Source: an uncultured Erysipelotrichaceae bacterium (GTDB lineage: Bacteria > Bacillota_I > Bacilli_A > RF39 > UBA660). From it: DNA of 25,765 nt. This document shows positions 7,604-16,544 of the stretch, piece after piece (the first letter of the stretch is position 1; every line of letters begins with the position of its first letter). The notes beneath the pieces are model-generated. The model did no database searches, was not told the DNA's origin, and saw only the letters and a list, made by a program, of their open reading frames with translations. Location of the stretch: NCBI GenBank assembly GCA_902803685.1, contig CADCQR010000042.1, positions 1 to 25,765 on the forward strand, read 5' to 3'. Both the position numbers and the translations under genes were made by a program.

Positions 7604-10417
7604 ATGGATAAAATTATAATTAAAGGTGCAAGAGAAAATAACTTGAAAAATATAAATATTGAATTACCTAAAAATAAACTTATTGTTATGACAGGTTTAT
7701 CAGGCAGCGGAAAAAGTTCTTTAGCGTTTGATACAATATATGCTGAAGGGCAAAGAAGATATGTTGAAAGTTTATCTGCATATGCTAGGCAATTTTTAGG
7801 CGGTTCTGAGAAGCCAGATGTTGATAGCATTGAGGGGTTATCACCGGCGATAAGTATTGACCAAAAAACTACATCAAATAACCCAAGATCAACAGTAGGA
7901 ACAGTAACCGAAATCTATGATTATTTGAGACTCTTATTTGCCAGAGTTGGAGTTCCTTATTGTCCAAATCATAATATTCCTATATCAAGTCAGAGCGTAG
8001 AAGAAATGACTAATAAAATATTAGAATATCCACTTGGTACCAAGATGATTATAATGTCTCCGGTAGTACATGGAGAAAAAGGAACACATAAGGATTTATT
8101 CGATAAACTTAGAAAAGATGGCTATATAAGAGTTCGAGTAAATGGTAATATGTACGACCTAAGTGAAGAAATAACTTTAGAAAAGAATAAAAAAGATAAA
8201 ATTGACGTTGTTATTGATAGAATAGTTTTAAAAGAAGATTCACGTAGTCGAATATTCGAAGCTATAGAGCAAGCAACCAAACTTTCAGGTGGTAAGGTTG
8301 TCATAGAATTATTAGGAGAACAAGGCAAAGAATTGGTTTTTTCAGAACAATTTGCCTGCCCACATTGTGAATTTTCTTTGCCAGAACTAGAACCTAGAAT
8401 ATTTAGTTTTAATGCACCATACGGAGCTTGTCCTGAGTGTAAAGGTTTAGGAATTAAATTACAGATTGATGAAGACCTATTAATTCCAAATTCAGAGCTT
8501 TCGATTGTAGATGGTGCTATAAAGACATTAACAGATGATCCAGAGGGAATAGATTACAAGAAACTAGAATGTGTATGCAAACATTACAAAATAAAAATGG
8601 ATTCTCCGTGGAAAAAATTAAAAAGAAAAGAGCAAGAGTACATTTTGTATGGATCTGATGAAATAATTCATTTTTCTTACAGTTCTAAAGGCGGCAATAA
8701 ATATGATAAAAAAGAGTTCTACGAGGGAATAATTAAAAATTTGGAAAGAAGATATATGGAAACATCTTCGACTTGGATTAGAGATTGGTTAGAAAATTTT
8801 ATGGTTGAACACAAGTGTGAATCGTGCCAAGGATCAAGATTACATGATGATGTTTTATCAGTTAAAGTAGGAAAAAAGAATATATATGAAGTAACACAAA
8901 TGTCTATTAAAGATTTGATTATATTCTTTGAAAATATAAAATTAAGTCCAGAAAAGAAAGAAATAGCTAAACTTGTCATAAAGGAAATATCTGAGCGTTT
9001 ACATTTTTTAGCTAACGTCGGCTTAGAATATCTAACATTAAGTCGTAGCGCCGGAACTTTATCTGGTGGAGAAGCTCAACGTATCCGTTTAGCTACGCAG
9101 ATAGGGTCACATTTAACAGGGGTACTATATGTATTAGATGAGCCAAGTATAGGATTACATCAAAGAGACAATGAAAAATTAATAAACTCTATGAAAGAAA
9201 TGAGAGATTTGGGAAATACACTTATTGTTGTTGAACATGATACAGACACTATGTTAGCGGCAGATTATTTAGTTGATATTGGACCAGAAGCTGGAGAAAA
9301 GGGTGGCTATATAATGGCTTCAGGGACACCAGAAGAAGTAATGAAAGTAGAAAAGTCTATTACCGGGCAATATTTAAGCGGTAAAAAGTGTATAGAAATA
9401 CCTAAAAACAGAAGAAAAGGCAATGGGAAAAAGCTTTCTATAAAAGGTGCAACAGAGCATAATTTGAAAAATATTGATGTAGATATACCATTAGGAACAT
9501 TCACATGTATAACAGGGGTATCTGGATCTGGTAAATCCACTCTAATAAACGACATATTATGTAAACAAATATCAAAAGAACTATACAACTCTAAAGAAAG
9601 ACCGGGAAAATTTAAAAAAATTCTTGGTGTAGAAAATATTGATAAGATAATCGTAATATCTCAGAATCCTATTGGAAGGACACCAAGATCCAATCCGGCC
9701 ACATACACTGGAGTGTTTGATGATATAAGGACATTATTTACTACTACAAAAGAAGCAAAGATGTATGGGTTTGAAAAAAATAGATTCTCATTTAATGTTA
9801 AGGGTGGTAGATGCGAGGCCTGTAGAGGTGATGGAGTTAAAAAGATAGAAATGCATTTCTTGCCAGATGTTTACGTACCTTGTGAAGTTTGCCATGGAAC
9901 TAGATATAATATGGAGACTTTAAACATAAAATATAAAGGTAAAAATATTGCTGATGTTTTAGAATTGAGAATAACAGAAGCACTAGAATTTTTTGACAAT
10001 ATTCCCAAGATTAAACAAAAATTACAAGTACTAAATGATGTTGGCTTAGGATACATTAAGTTAGGACAGCCAGCCCCAACTTTATCTGGTGGTGAGGCCG
10101 AAAGAGTCAAATTGGCTAAAGAACTTCAACGTAAGGCGACTGGCAAAACATTATTTGTTCTGGATGAACCAACAACAGGATTACATTCAGATGACATAAA
10201 ACGCTTGCTTGCAATTTTGCAAAAGATAGTAGATAATAAAGATACAGTAGTAGTCATTGAACATAATTTAGATGTAATAAAAGTTTCAGATTATATAATC
10301 GACTTAGGTCCTGAAGGTGGAGATGGTGGCGGAACAGTTGTTGCCAAAGGAACTCCGGAACAGGTTGCGGATGTCTCAGAATCATATACTGGCCAATTTT
10401 TAAAAAAGTTATTATGA
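7604..10417 (+). CDS. uvrA: UvrABC excinuclease subunit A
   Basis: Damage-sensing ATPase of nucleotide excision repair. The 937-residue length matches the family. Two ABC cassettes are complete: Walker A GLSGSGKS at 31-38 and GVSGSGKS at 638-645; signatures LSGGEAQRIRLA near 486 and LSGGEAERVKLA near 827; Walker B VLYVLDEPSIGLH and LFVLDEPTTGLH. Zinc-binding cysteine pairs are all present: CPHCEF/CPECKG, CESCQG, and CEACRG/CEVCHG. It leads a compact plus-strand series with gaps of 10 nt or less or overlaps (YvlD-type protein, lgt, yvcK, whiA), so those genes probably share its transcript. uvrA and uvrB, adjacent in many Firmicutes, are here split by the PH, radical SAM and DUF805 genes. Ends at TGA, evidence that TGA is a stop. 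Confidence 0.98.
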   Translation: MDKIIIKGARENNLKNINIELPKNKLIVMTGLSGSGKSSLAFDTIYAEGQRRYVESLSAYARQFLGGSEKPDVDSIEGLSPAISIDQKTTSNNPRSTVGTVTEIYDYLRLLFARVGVPYCPNHNIPISSQSVEEMTNKILEYPLGTKMIIMSPVVHGEKGTHKDLFDKLRKDGYIRVRVNGNMYDLSEEITLEKNKKDKIDVVIDRIVLKEDSRSRIFEAIEQATKLSGGKVVIELLGEQGKELVFSEQFACPHCEFSLPELEPRIFSFNAPYGACPECKGLGIKLQIDEDLLIPNSELSIVDGAIKTLTDDPEGIDYKKLECVCKHYKIKMDSPWKKLKRKEQEYILYGSDEIIHFSYSSKGGNKYDKKEFYEGIIKNLERRYMETSSTWIRDWLENFMVEHKCESCQGSRLHDDVLSVKVGKKNIYEVTQMSIKDLIIFFENIKLSPEKKEIAKLVIKEISERLHFLANVGLEYLTLSRSAGTLSGGEAQRIRLATQIGSHLTGVLYVLDEPSIGLHQRDNEKLINSMKEMRDLGNTLIVVEHDTDTMLAADYLVDIGPEAGEKGGYIMASGTPEEVMKVEKSITGQYLSGKKCIEIPKNRRKGNGKKLSIKGATEHNLKNIDVDIPLGTFTCITGVSGSGKSTLINDILCKQISKELYNSKERPGKFKKILGVENIDKIIVISQNPIGRTPRSNPATYTGVFDDIRTLFTTTKEAKMYGFEKNRFSFNVKGGRCEACRGDGVKKIEMHFLPDVYVPCEVCHGTRYNMETLNIKYKGKNIADVLELRITEALEFFDNIPKIKQKLQVLNDVGLGYIKLGQPAPTLSGGEAERVKLAKELQRKATGKTLFVLDEPTTGLHSDDIKRLLAILQKIVDNKDTVVVIEHNLDVIKVSDYIIDLGPEGGDGGGTVVAKGTPEQVADVSESYTGQFLKKLL

Positions 10418-10427
10418 GAGGTATAAA

Positions 10428-10853
10428 ATGACTAAAAAAAGCGAAGTAAAAGCACAAGATAAGATGAGTGCAATCCTGAAATGGTTTGTTTTAATGCTTG
10501 GATATATATTTGTTTTTGCTACCACAACAAAGATTTTTCATAATATTCATATTAATAGTAATCATAAGCTATTAGTAGACAGTATAATTGTAATAATTGT
10601 ATATTTTCTAAATAAAACAATAAAGCCAATACTTGTTAAGTTAACCATACCAATAACAGCTTTGACATTGGGCTTATTTTATCCGCTAATAAATGTTTTT
10701 ATTTTAAAATTAGCAGACTGGCTTATGGGAAATTACTTTAATTTAACAAATATATTTGTAACCTTTTTTCTAGCTATTTATCTTTCAATCATGAATATTA
10801 TTGTTGAATGGTTTATTAAAAGAATACTAAAGCGGGTGAAGTTTGATGAATAG
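10428..10853 (+). CDS. YvlD-type four-helix membrane protein (phage holin 4 superfamily)
   Basis: A 141-residue membrane protein with four hydrophobic segments (about 18-36, 45-66, 72-97 and 104-126). The family pattern LNKTIKPILVKLTIPITALT - LGLFYPLINVFIL matches Phage_holin_4_2 (PF04020), the YvlD group, whose cellular role is not settled; despite the name most members are chromosomal and not lysis proteins. The N-terminus is short and Lys-rich (MTKKSEVKAQDK) and the C-terminus ends basic (KRILKRVKFDE). It lies 10 nt after uvrA with ribosome site GAGAGG and overlaps the lgt start by 8 nt, so it is co-translated in this operon. Confidence 0.82.
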   Translation: MTKKSEVKAQDKMSAILKWFVLMLGYIFVFATTTKIFHNIHINSNHKLLVDSIIVIIVYFLNKTIKPILVKLTIPITALTLGLFYPLINVFILKLADWLMGNYFNLTNIFVTFFLAIYLSIMNIIVEWFIKRILKRVKFDE

Positions 10854-11676
10854 AGTAGCTTTAGATTTTGGATTTATACAAATATATTGGTATTCAATAT
10901 GTATATTTCTTGGAATGCTAACAGCAACATTTATAATATTTAAGGAATCAAAAAAAAAGAATATTGATGAAGATTTTCTAGTAAACCTAGTTTTTAATAC
11001 TATAATAATAGGCATAGTGGGTGCAAGACTATACTATGTCCTATTTAATTTTAAGTACTATATTATGAATCCAATAGAGATATTAGAAATATGGAATGGC
11101 GGATTAGCTATTCATGGTGGAATAATATGCGGACTTATATTCATAAAACATTATTGTAAAAAGCATGAGGTTAGTTTAATTGATGTACTTGATATAACAG
11201 TGGTCGGTCTAATTATTGCACAGGCTATAGGAAGATGGGGAAACTTTTTTAACGGTGAAGCATATGGTGGCATAACTACGTATGAAGCACTAGTTAATGA
11301 TGGTATCCCAAAATTCATAATTGATGGCATGTTTATAATGGGCAACTATAGGCAACCAACTTTTTTCTATGAATCAGTATGGTGTCTATTTGGATTCTTA
11401 GCAATGCTAATAGTTAGAAAATTAAGCAAAAACTTAAAAAAGGGTCAGTTAACAGGTTTTTATTTAATATGGTATGGAGTAGCAAGAATCTTTATTGAAG
11501 CACTAAGAACAGATTCTTTAATGTTAGGACCAATTAAAATGGCACAAATTGTTTCAGTTATATTTATATTAGTTGGTTTATATATTTTTAATAAAAACAT
11601 AAAAAAGCAGGATAAACAATATGACTACAATTATATAAAATCAAAAGAACAACAAGCAATTGTATACTTTAAGTGA
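10846..11676 (+). CDS. lgt: Prolipoprotein diacylglyceryl transferase
   Basis: Integral membrane enzyme that moves a diacylglyceryl group from phosphatidylglycerol to the lipobox cysteine of prolipoproteins. The signature GRWGNFFNGEAYG is complete, and the preceding IWNGGLAIHGG loop is the conserved HGG region. Seven hydrophobic segments fit the known topology, and the length (276 residues) is typical. The ATG at 10846 gives the usual MNRVALDFG start; a TTG one codon upstream is also in frame. It overlaps the YvlD-type gene by 8 nt and ends in TGA just before the yvcK ribosome site, tying it to the operon. In many Firmicutes lgt is near hprK, yvcK and whiA, so this order is partly conserved. 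Confidence 0.96.
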   Translation: MNRVALDFGFIQIYWYSICIFLGMLTATFIIFKESKKKNIDEDFLVNLVFNTIIIGIVGARLYYVLFNFKYYIMNPIEILEIWNGGLAIHGGIICGLIFIKHYCKKHEVSLIDVLDITVVGLIIAQAIGRWGNFFNGEAYGGITTYEALVNDGIPKFIIDGMFIMGNYRQPTFFYESVWCLFGFLAMLIVRKLSKNLKKGQLTGFYLIWYGVARIFIEALRTDSLMLGPIKMAQIVSVIFILVGLYIFNKNIKKQDKQYDYNYIKSKEQQAIVYFK

Positions 11677-11686
11677 GGTGAAAATC

Positions 11687-12637
11687 ATGTATAAAAAAGT
11701 CGTAGTGTTTGGTGGCGGAACGGGAATTTCCCAGCTACTGAAAGGACTTAAAGATTTTCCTATTGACATTACAGCTGTGATAACAGTTTCTGATAATGGC
11801 CAATCAACAGGAAAATTAAGAGAAGAATTTCATACGCCGGCAGTAGGCGATATTAGAAAAGTTATTATTAGCTTGTCTCCAATAGATGAGCCAATAAAAA
11901 AAATGTTAGCATATAGATTTAATACAGATTCTGATTTGAATGGTCATCCTGTTGGCAATCTTATTTTAACTTCAATGTTCAACATAACAGGATCTTTAAA
12001 GGAATCTATCGAATGTCTGTCGAAGTTGCTAGATGTTAGACACAAAATTTTACCACTATCAGAAGACTGTGATTTAATATTGATGGGAAAAGACGCTGAA
12101 GGCAACATAATAGAGGGAGAAGAACAGATCACAAAGTGTCCTAATATTATAAATAAAATTTTTTATAAAAGAGAACCAGTTGTATTACCTGAAGTAATTA
12201 CAACTATTAAAGAAGCTGATTTAATTATATTTAGTATTGGTAGCCTTTATACTTCTATTTTGCCTAACATCATATGTACTAAAGTTAAAGAGGCACTAGA
12301 AAAAGCCAATGCTCCTATAATGTATGTTTGTAATGCTGTTACACAGCCGGGAGAGACAGATAACTTTACAGTTGGCGATCATATAAAAATGGTCAACTCA
12401 TATTTACCTAATAGAAAAATTGACGTTGTTATAGCCTCTAATACATCAGTGCCACAGGAAGTAGCAGAAAAGTATTCTACAGAAGAACAGAAAGATCCTG
12501 TCATGATTGATTATGACGAAATTGAAAAAATGGGAGTAGAGTTATTGGAAGATGATCTTATCATGATAGAAGATAAGAAATTAAGACATAACAGTTTGAA
12601 GTTAAGTTCTGTCATCTTTTCATACTTAATGAGATAA
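11687..12637 (+). CDS. yvcK: YvcK/CofD-like protein (gluconeogenesis factor)
   Basis: Rossmann-type protein of the YvcK (UPF0052) branch of the CofD superfamily; in Bacillus it is needed for growth on gluconeogenic carbon sources and for normal cell shape, and binds UDP-sugars. Seen: N-terminal VVFGGGTGISQLLKGL, then TVSDNGQSTGKLREEF (usually TVADDGGSSGRLR), GDIRKVIISLS, HPVGNLIL and the late VCNAVTQPGETDNF. All family blocks are present in 316 residues. ATG 11687 with ribosome site GAGGTG is preferred over an earlier in-frame TTG-type start at 11660, which would overlap lgt. The stop TAA is directly followed by the GTG of whiA. rapZ, the usual upstream neighbour in Bacillus, is absent from this spot. 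Confidence 0.95.
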   Translation: MYKKVVVFGGGTGISQLLKGLKDFPIDITAVITVSDNGQSTGKLREEFHTPAVGDIRKVIISLSPIDEPIKKMLAYRFNTDSDLNGHPVGNLILTSMFNITGSLKESIECLSKLLDVRHKILPLSEDCDLILMGKDAEGNIIEGEEQITKCPNIINKIFYKREPVVLPEVITTIKEADLIIFSIGSLYTSILPNIICTKVKEALEKANAPIMYVCNAVTQPGETDNFTVGDHIKMVNSYLPNRKIDVVIASNTSVPQEVAEKYSTEEQKDPVMIDYDEIEKMGVELLEDDLIMIEDKKLRHNSLKLSSVIFSYLMR

Positions 12638-13588
12638 GTGTCATACACATCAAAAATAAAAGAGGAAATAGCCCAAATCCAAATTACTAAGTCAGAAATG
12701 ATAGCAGAATTATCTGGATTCATTAGAAATAACTGCTATATAGATGGCAGCACAATCATACTAACAACTGAAAATGAAATAACAAAAAATAGAATAGAAT
12801 ACTTTTTAAGAGAAGCATATGAGGTAGAGTCAATTGTAGAAATAAAAGATAGTCTTAACTTTAGTAAAAATGATTTATATGTTATTAATATAAATGATAA
12901 AACTGACCATATATTAAAGGATATAGGTTATATAGATAATGATGGTAAAATTTTAGCATCACCGCCTACATATATTGTCGGTGCAAATGAAGAAATAAGA
13001 GCCTATTTAAGAGGCGTTTTTCTTACTGGTGGAAGTATCAATGACCCTAAGACGTCAAGGTATCATATGGAAATTATAATATATTCATCGGAAGAAGCTG
13101 TTTTTGTTCAAAAGTTACTAAATATTTTTGATTTAAACGCCAAAATTCTCAATAGAGATAGGGGATATATGATATATATAAAAGAGGCTGAAAAAATAAG
13201 TGATTTTATGAAATTGCTTGGGGCAAATAATGCAGTACTATATTTTGAAAATGTCAGGATTTATAGAAATCAGAAAAACAAAGCAAATAGATTAAATAAT
13301 TGCGAACAAGCTAATATGGATAAGGTATTTATATCTGCTACAGAACAATTAGAACAGATTGAAATTATTGAAAAATACGATTGCCTTAACCTGTTAGACT
13401 CTAGAACTCTTCAAGCTCTACAATATAGAAAGAAATATCCTGAGAGTTCATTAAAAGAACTGGCAGAAATAATTTCTTTAGAAACTGGCAAAACGATAAG
13501 CAAGTCTGGATTAAATCATCGCTTACGCAAAATTAAAGAATTATCCGAAAAAATAAAAAAGAAAAGTCAATCAAAAATTAATCAATAA
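12638..13588 (+). CDS. whiA: Sporulation/division regulator WhiA
   Basis: DNA-binding protein of the WhiA family: an N-terminal LAGLIDADG-homing-endonuclease-like fold that has lost catalysis and a C-terminal helix-turn-helix. In Streptomyces it controls sporulation septation; in Bacillus it affects division and chromosome segregation. Seen: N-terminus SYTSKIKEEIAQIQ (family S(F/Y)xSxVKEELA), the paired domain region PPTYIVGANEEIRAYLRGVF, KANRLNNCEQANM, and the C-terminal HTH with SLKELAEIIS and SKSGLNHRLRKI. The start is GTG immediately after the yvcK stop, with no spacer and only a weak ribosome site, which suggests translational coupling. 316 residues, family norm. Last gene of the uvrA operon; no hairpin terminator follows. 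Confidence 0.96.
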   Translation: MSYTSKIKEEIAQIQITKSEMIAELSGFIRNNCYIDGSTIILTTENEITKNRIEYFLREAYEVESIVEIKDSLNFSKNDLYVININDKTDHILKDIGYIDNDGKILASPPTYIVGANEEIRAYLRGVFLTGGSINDPKTSRYHMEIIIYSSEEAVFVQKLLNIFDLNAKILNRDRGYMIYIKEAEKISDFMKLLGANNAVLYFENVRIYRNQKNKANRLNNCEQANMDKVFISATEQLEQIEIIEKYDCLNLLDSRTLQALQYRKKYPESSLKELAEIISLETGKTISKSGLNHRLRKIKELSEKIKKKSQSKINQ

Positions 13589-13621
13589 AACAACTAACTA
13601 TTCCTATTTTTGTCATATATG

Positions 13622-13630
13622 TGTTATACT
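13622..13630 (+). promoter_or_regulatory. Extended -10 promoter for the nucleoside kinase gene
   Basis: TGT-TATACT (TATACT at 13625-13630). No convincing -35. The predicted start near 13637 leaves about 23 nt to the ATG at 13660, with ribosome site AGAGGGG at 13645-13651. Confidence 0.5.
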
Positions 13631-13659
13631 CTAGATAATAGAATAGAGGGGATGAATGT

Positions 13660-15312
13660 ATGATAGAGACAATAGAAGCAAAAATTGGCAATAAAACATA
13701 TGAACTTACTAGAGGAATAACCTTGGAAGAAGTGGCAAACGATTTTGCCGAAGAATATAAATATCCGATTTTATTAGCAAGGGTTGACAACAGATTGAAA
13801 GAGTTGTCATGCCCCGTCAAAGAGTCGGCGACAATAGAGTTTTTAGATTTAACATCTCCAGAAGGTAATCGTTGTCATATAAGTGGTGTCATATATATCT
13901 TAGTATGTGCAGTTAAGAAACTTTATGGTAGAAAAGCTAACATAATAGTTCAACATTCCTTGGATAAAGGAATTTATATTGAAACAAATTTTAGAATAAC
14001 CGAAGAAAAAATTAAGTTAATAAAGGATACAATGTTAGCAATCTCTAATGCAGATATGCCTATAACAAAAGTCACTATTGATCGTATTGAAGCACAAAAA
14101 TATTTTGAAAGTATTGAAGACTATTCAAAAGCAGGTGTAATGAAATATAACACAAATAATTATGTGACATTATATAGATTAGGAAACTATTACAACTATT
14201 TTTATAATCTAATGCCAGTTTCAACAGAGAGGATAAAAGATTTCGATTTAACATACATTAAAGAAAATGGATTTATAGTACAGTTTCCAACTGTATACAT
14301 AAAAGATAAAATCAAAAAGTACGAACCACATCCCAATATGTTTTCTGTATTTAAAGAATATCGCGATTGGGCCAAAATTATGAATATTCAAAATTCTGTA
14401 GACTTAAACGATGTTGTTTCACGGGGAAAAATAAATGATCTTATCAAAATTGATGAGACTCTTCAAAGCAATAGACTTTTGAATGTTGCAAAAGAAATAG
14501 CATCTAAAAGAAATAAAGTCAAAATAGTTTTATTAGCTGGACCATCATCATCAGGTAAAACAACAACATCTAAAAAACTATGTATGTACCTTCAAAGTTT
14601 TGGCTTGACACCAAAAGTTATTGGTATGGACGATTATTTTGCTGAAAGAAGTGAAACTCCAAAAGATGAAGCGGGAAATTACGACTTTGAATGCTTAGAA
14701 GCTTTAGATTTAAAACTATTTGATAAACAGATTGCATCTTTACTAAAAGGTGAGAAAGTAAAAATGCCCACCTATAATTTTCAAATTGGTAAAAAAGAGT
14801 TTAACGAGGAACTACAGTTAAATACAAATGATATTTTAGTAATTGAAGGAATTCATGCCTTAGATAAAAAAGTATTATCAAATGTCGAACGAGACAAAAA
14901 ATATAAAATATATATATCCGCGTTAACGGAGATAAATATGGATAATCACAATAGAGTCTCTACAACTGATAACAGATTATTACGTAGAATTATAAGAGAT
15001 AATCGGACCAGAGGAAAAAGTGTAGAAGACACATTAAAAATGTGGCCAAGTGTTAGATTGGGTGAGGAAAAATATATTTTTCCACATCAAGACGAAGCTG
15101 ATTATACAGTAAATTCAGCATTAATTTATGAGGTTGGTGTATTGAAGACATATGTAGAGCCATTATTATATTCTGTTCCTACTGATTCTCTATACTATGA
15201 GGAGGCAAGACGATTATTAAACTTCTTGCGATTATTTCTACCAATTCCATCAGATGCTATTCCACAAGATTCAGTAATTAGGGAATTTATTGGTAATAGT
15301 TACTTCGAATAA
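13660..15312 (+). CDS. Nucleoside (uridine-type) kinase with TGS and ThrRS-like N-terminal domains
   Basis: Fusion of a threonyl-tRNA-synthetase-like N-terminus with a P-loop uridine kinase/phosphoribulokinase-type domain, a family widespread in Firmicutes and annotated as nucleoside kinase. Order: TGS-like domain about 1-65 (KTYELTRGITLEEVANDFAE), second ThrRS-like domain about 65-210, linker with FSVFKEYRDWAKIMNIQNS, then kinase with Walker A GPSSSGKT at 294-301, GMDDYFAERSETPKDEAGNYDFE (substrate region) and VIEGIHAL. In the ThrRS-like part the zinc motif HxxxH reads HISGV, so metal-dependent editing activity is not expected. Length 550 is typical. Own promoter and own terminator make it a single-gene unit between whiA and gap. 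Substrate (uridine/cytidine) is assigned by family, not proven. Confidence 0.9.
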   Translation: MIETIEAKIGNKTYELTRGITLEEVANDFAEEYKYPILLARVDNRLKELSCPVKESATIEFLDLTSPEGNRCHISGVIYILVCAVKKLYGRKANIIVQHSLDKGIYIETNFRITEEKIKLIKDTMLAISNADMPITKVTIDRIEAQKYFESIEDYSKAGVMKYNTNNYVTLYRLGNYYNYFYNLMPVSTERIKDFDLTYIKENGFIVQFPTVYIKDKIKKYEPHPNMFSVFKEYRDWAKIMNIQNSVDLNDVVSRGKINDLIKIDETLQSNRLLNVAKEIASKRNKVKIVLLAGPSSSGKTTTSKKLCMYLQSFGLTPKVIGMDDYFAERSETPKDEAGNYDFECLEALDLKLFDKQIASLLKGEKVKMPTYNFQIGKKEFNEELQLNTNDILVIEGIHALDKKVLSNVERDKKYKIYISALTEINMDNHNRVSTTDNRLLRRIIRDNRTRGKSVEDTLKMWPSVRLGEEKYIFPHQDEADYTVNSALIYEVGVLKTYVEPLLYSVPTDSLYYEEARRLLNFLRLFLPIPSDAIPQDSVIREFIGNSYFE

Positions 15313-15314
15313 TT

Positions 15315-15342
15315 ATATCCACAATATTGTGGATATTTTTTT
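15315..15342 (+). terminator. Rho-independent terminator after the nucleoside kinase
   Basis: A perfect 22-nt palindrome gives a 9-bp stem ATATCCACA/TGTGGATAT with an ATAT loop (15315-15336), followed by a T-run. Confidence 0.88.
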
Positions 15343-15375
15343 ACAGTAATTTTTTGTCAAAATAAGTCTATCTTG

Positions 15376-15404
15376 TTGAAGTAAAAAATATATAATACTA
15401 TAAT
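15376..15404 (+). promoter_or_regulatory. gap promoter
   Basis: TTGAAG (15376-15381), 17-bp spacer, TATAAT (15399-15404). A second TATAAT at 15391-15396 lacks a matching -35. The predicted start near 15411 coincides with the AGGAGG ribosome site, a leader of about 14 nt. Confidence 0.55.
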
Positions 15405-15424
15405 CATACTAGGAGGATGATAAT

Positions 15425-16429
15425 ATGATAAAAGTAGCAATTAATGGATTTGGTAGAATAGGTAGATTATGCTTCAGGTTAATGGAAGAAAATCCAGAAT
15501 TTGAAGTAGTAGCAATTAATGACTTAACAGATGCAGAGCAATTAGCTTATTTGTTAAAGTATGATACAAATCATAGAAATTATAGGATAGATGAAATCTC
15601 CGCTGATGGTGATTATATAGTTGTTGGAGATAGGCGTGTTAGAGTTTATGCAGAAAAAGATCCTGCAACTTTACCTTGGAAGGATTTAGATATTGACGTA
15701 GTGTTTGAAAGTACAGGACTATTCACTTCTGAAGAAAAAGCTATGGCACATATAAATGCCGGAGCAAAACATGTAATAATATCAGCTCCAGCAAAAGGAA
15801 ATATAAAAACAGTAGTTTATAATGTTAACCATGAAATATTAAATGGTGATGAAAAAATAATTTCAGCAGCATCATGCACAACCAATTGTTTAGCACCAGT
15901 AGTAGATGTATTAGATAAAGAGTTTGGAATAGTCAAAGGTTATATGACTACTGTTCATGCCTATACAAATGACCAAGCATCATTAGACATAGCACACAAG
16001 AAAGGTCATTTAGCTCGTCGTGGAAGAGCTTGTGCTGCTAATATAGTTCCTGCTTCAACAGGTGCAGCTTCAGCAATTGGATTAGTATGTCCAAACTTAG
16101 CAGGAAAGTTGGATGGTACAGCAATGCGCGTTCCGGTTCCAACAGGATCAGTTGTAGATTTAACTTTGGAATTGTCACGAAATACAACCGCCGAAGAAAT
16201 TAACAATGTCCTTAAAGCTAATACTAATGAAACTCTAGAATTTACAATGGACCCAATCGTGTCTAGCGATGTTATTGGTAGACGTTGCGGTTCATTAGTT
16301 GATGGTTTATCTACAAGTGTTTTAGATGTAGATGGTAAACAATTAGTAAAGGTTGTATCATGGTATGACAATGAAATGTCATATACAGCCCAAATGGTTA
16401 GAACGGCAAAATATTTAATGACAAGATAA
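15425..16429 (+). CDS. gap: Glyceraldehyde-3-phosphate dehydrogenase, type I
   Basis: Phosphorylating GAPDH of glycolysis: G3P + NAD + Pi to 1,3-bisphosphoglycerate; cytosolic tetramer. Seen: NAD site NGFGRIG at 7-13 with acidic D33 in AINDLTD (as in NAD-preferring enzymes), active-site ASCTTN with C151, catalytic H178 in TTVHAY, and the C-terminal SWYDNEMSY. 334 residues, family norm. A strong AGGAGG precedes the ATG by 8 nt. It has a separate promoter and an excellent terminator before pgk, so it is a single-gene unit, as is common where gap needs higher expression than the rest of the pathway. The protein uses the LLKYDTNHRNY variant in the second loop. Confidence 0.98.
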   Translation: MIKVAINGFGRIGRLCFRLMEENPEFEVVAINDLTDAEQLAYLLKYDTNHRNYRIDEISADGDYIVVGDRRVRVYAEKDPATLPWKDLDIDVVFESTGLFTSEEKAMAHINAGAKHVIISAPAKGNIKTVVYNVNHEILNGDEKIISAASCTTNCLAPVVDVLDKEFGIVKGYMTTVHAYTNDQASLDIAHKKGHLARRGRACAANIVPASTGAASAIGLVCPNLAGKLDGTAMRVPVPTGSVVDLTLELSRNTTAEEINNVLKANTNETLEFTMDPIVSSDVIGRRCGSLVDGLSTSVLDVDGKQLVKVVSWYDNEMSYTAQMVRTAKYLMTR

Positions 16430-16465
16430 AAACTACGATTAGTGAAAAACTAATCGTAGTTTTAA
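16429..16465 (+). terminator. Strong terminator after gap
   Basis: A 15-bp perfect stem: AAAACTACGATTAGT pairs with ACTAATCGTAGTTTT around a GAAAA loop. The stem's own ends give an A-run and a T-run. Confidence 0.92.
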
Positions 16466-16512
16466 TATTTTGTTTAATAAAGATTAATTTTCTTTTTTTT
16501 ATAAAAAATAAA

Positions 16513-16521
16513 TGCTATACT
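16513..16521 (+). promoter_or_regulatory. pgk operon promoter (extended -10)
   Basis: TGC-TATACT with TATACT at 16516-16521; upstream is a T-rich tract without a good -35. The predicted start near 16528 is a few bases before AGGAG (16532-16536), leader about 17 nt. Confidence 0.5.
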
Positions 16522-16544
16522 TTTTGTAGATAGGAGAATTTATT

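Noticed and set aside
7507..7830. 107-codon minus-strand frame overlapping the 5' end of uvrA
   Set aside because: It lies mainly antisense to the UvrA Walker A region, and the translation has no family look.
16006..16371. 121-codon open frame on the minus strand inside gap
   Set aside because: It mirrors the conserved gap codons, has no ribosome site and no protein-like features; shadow of the real gene.
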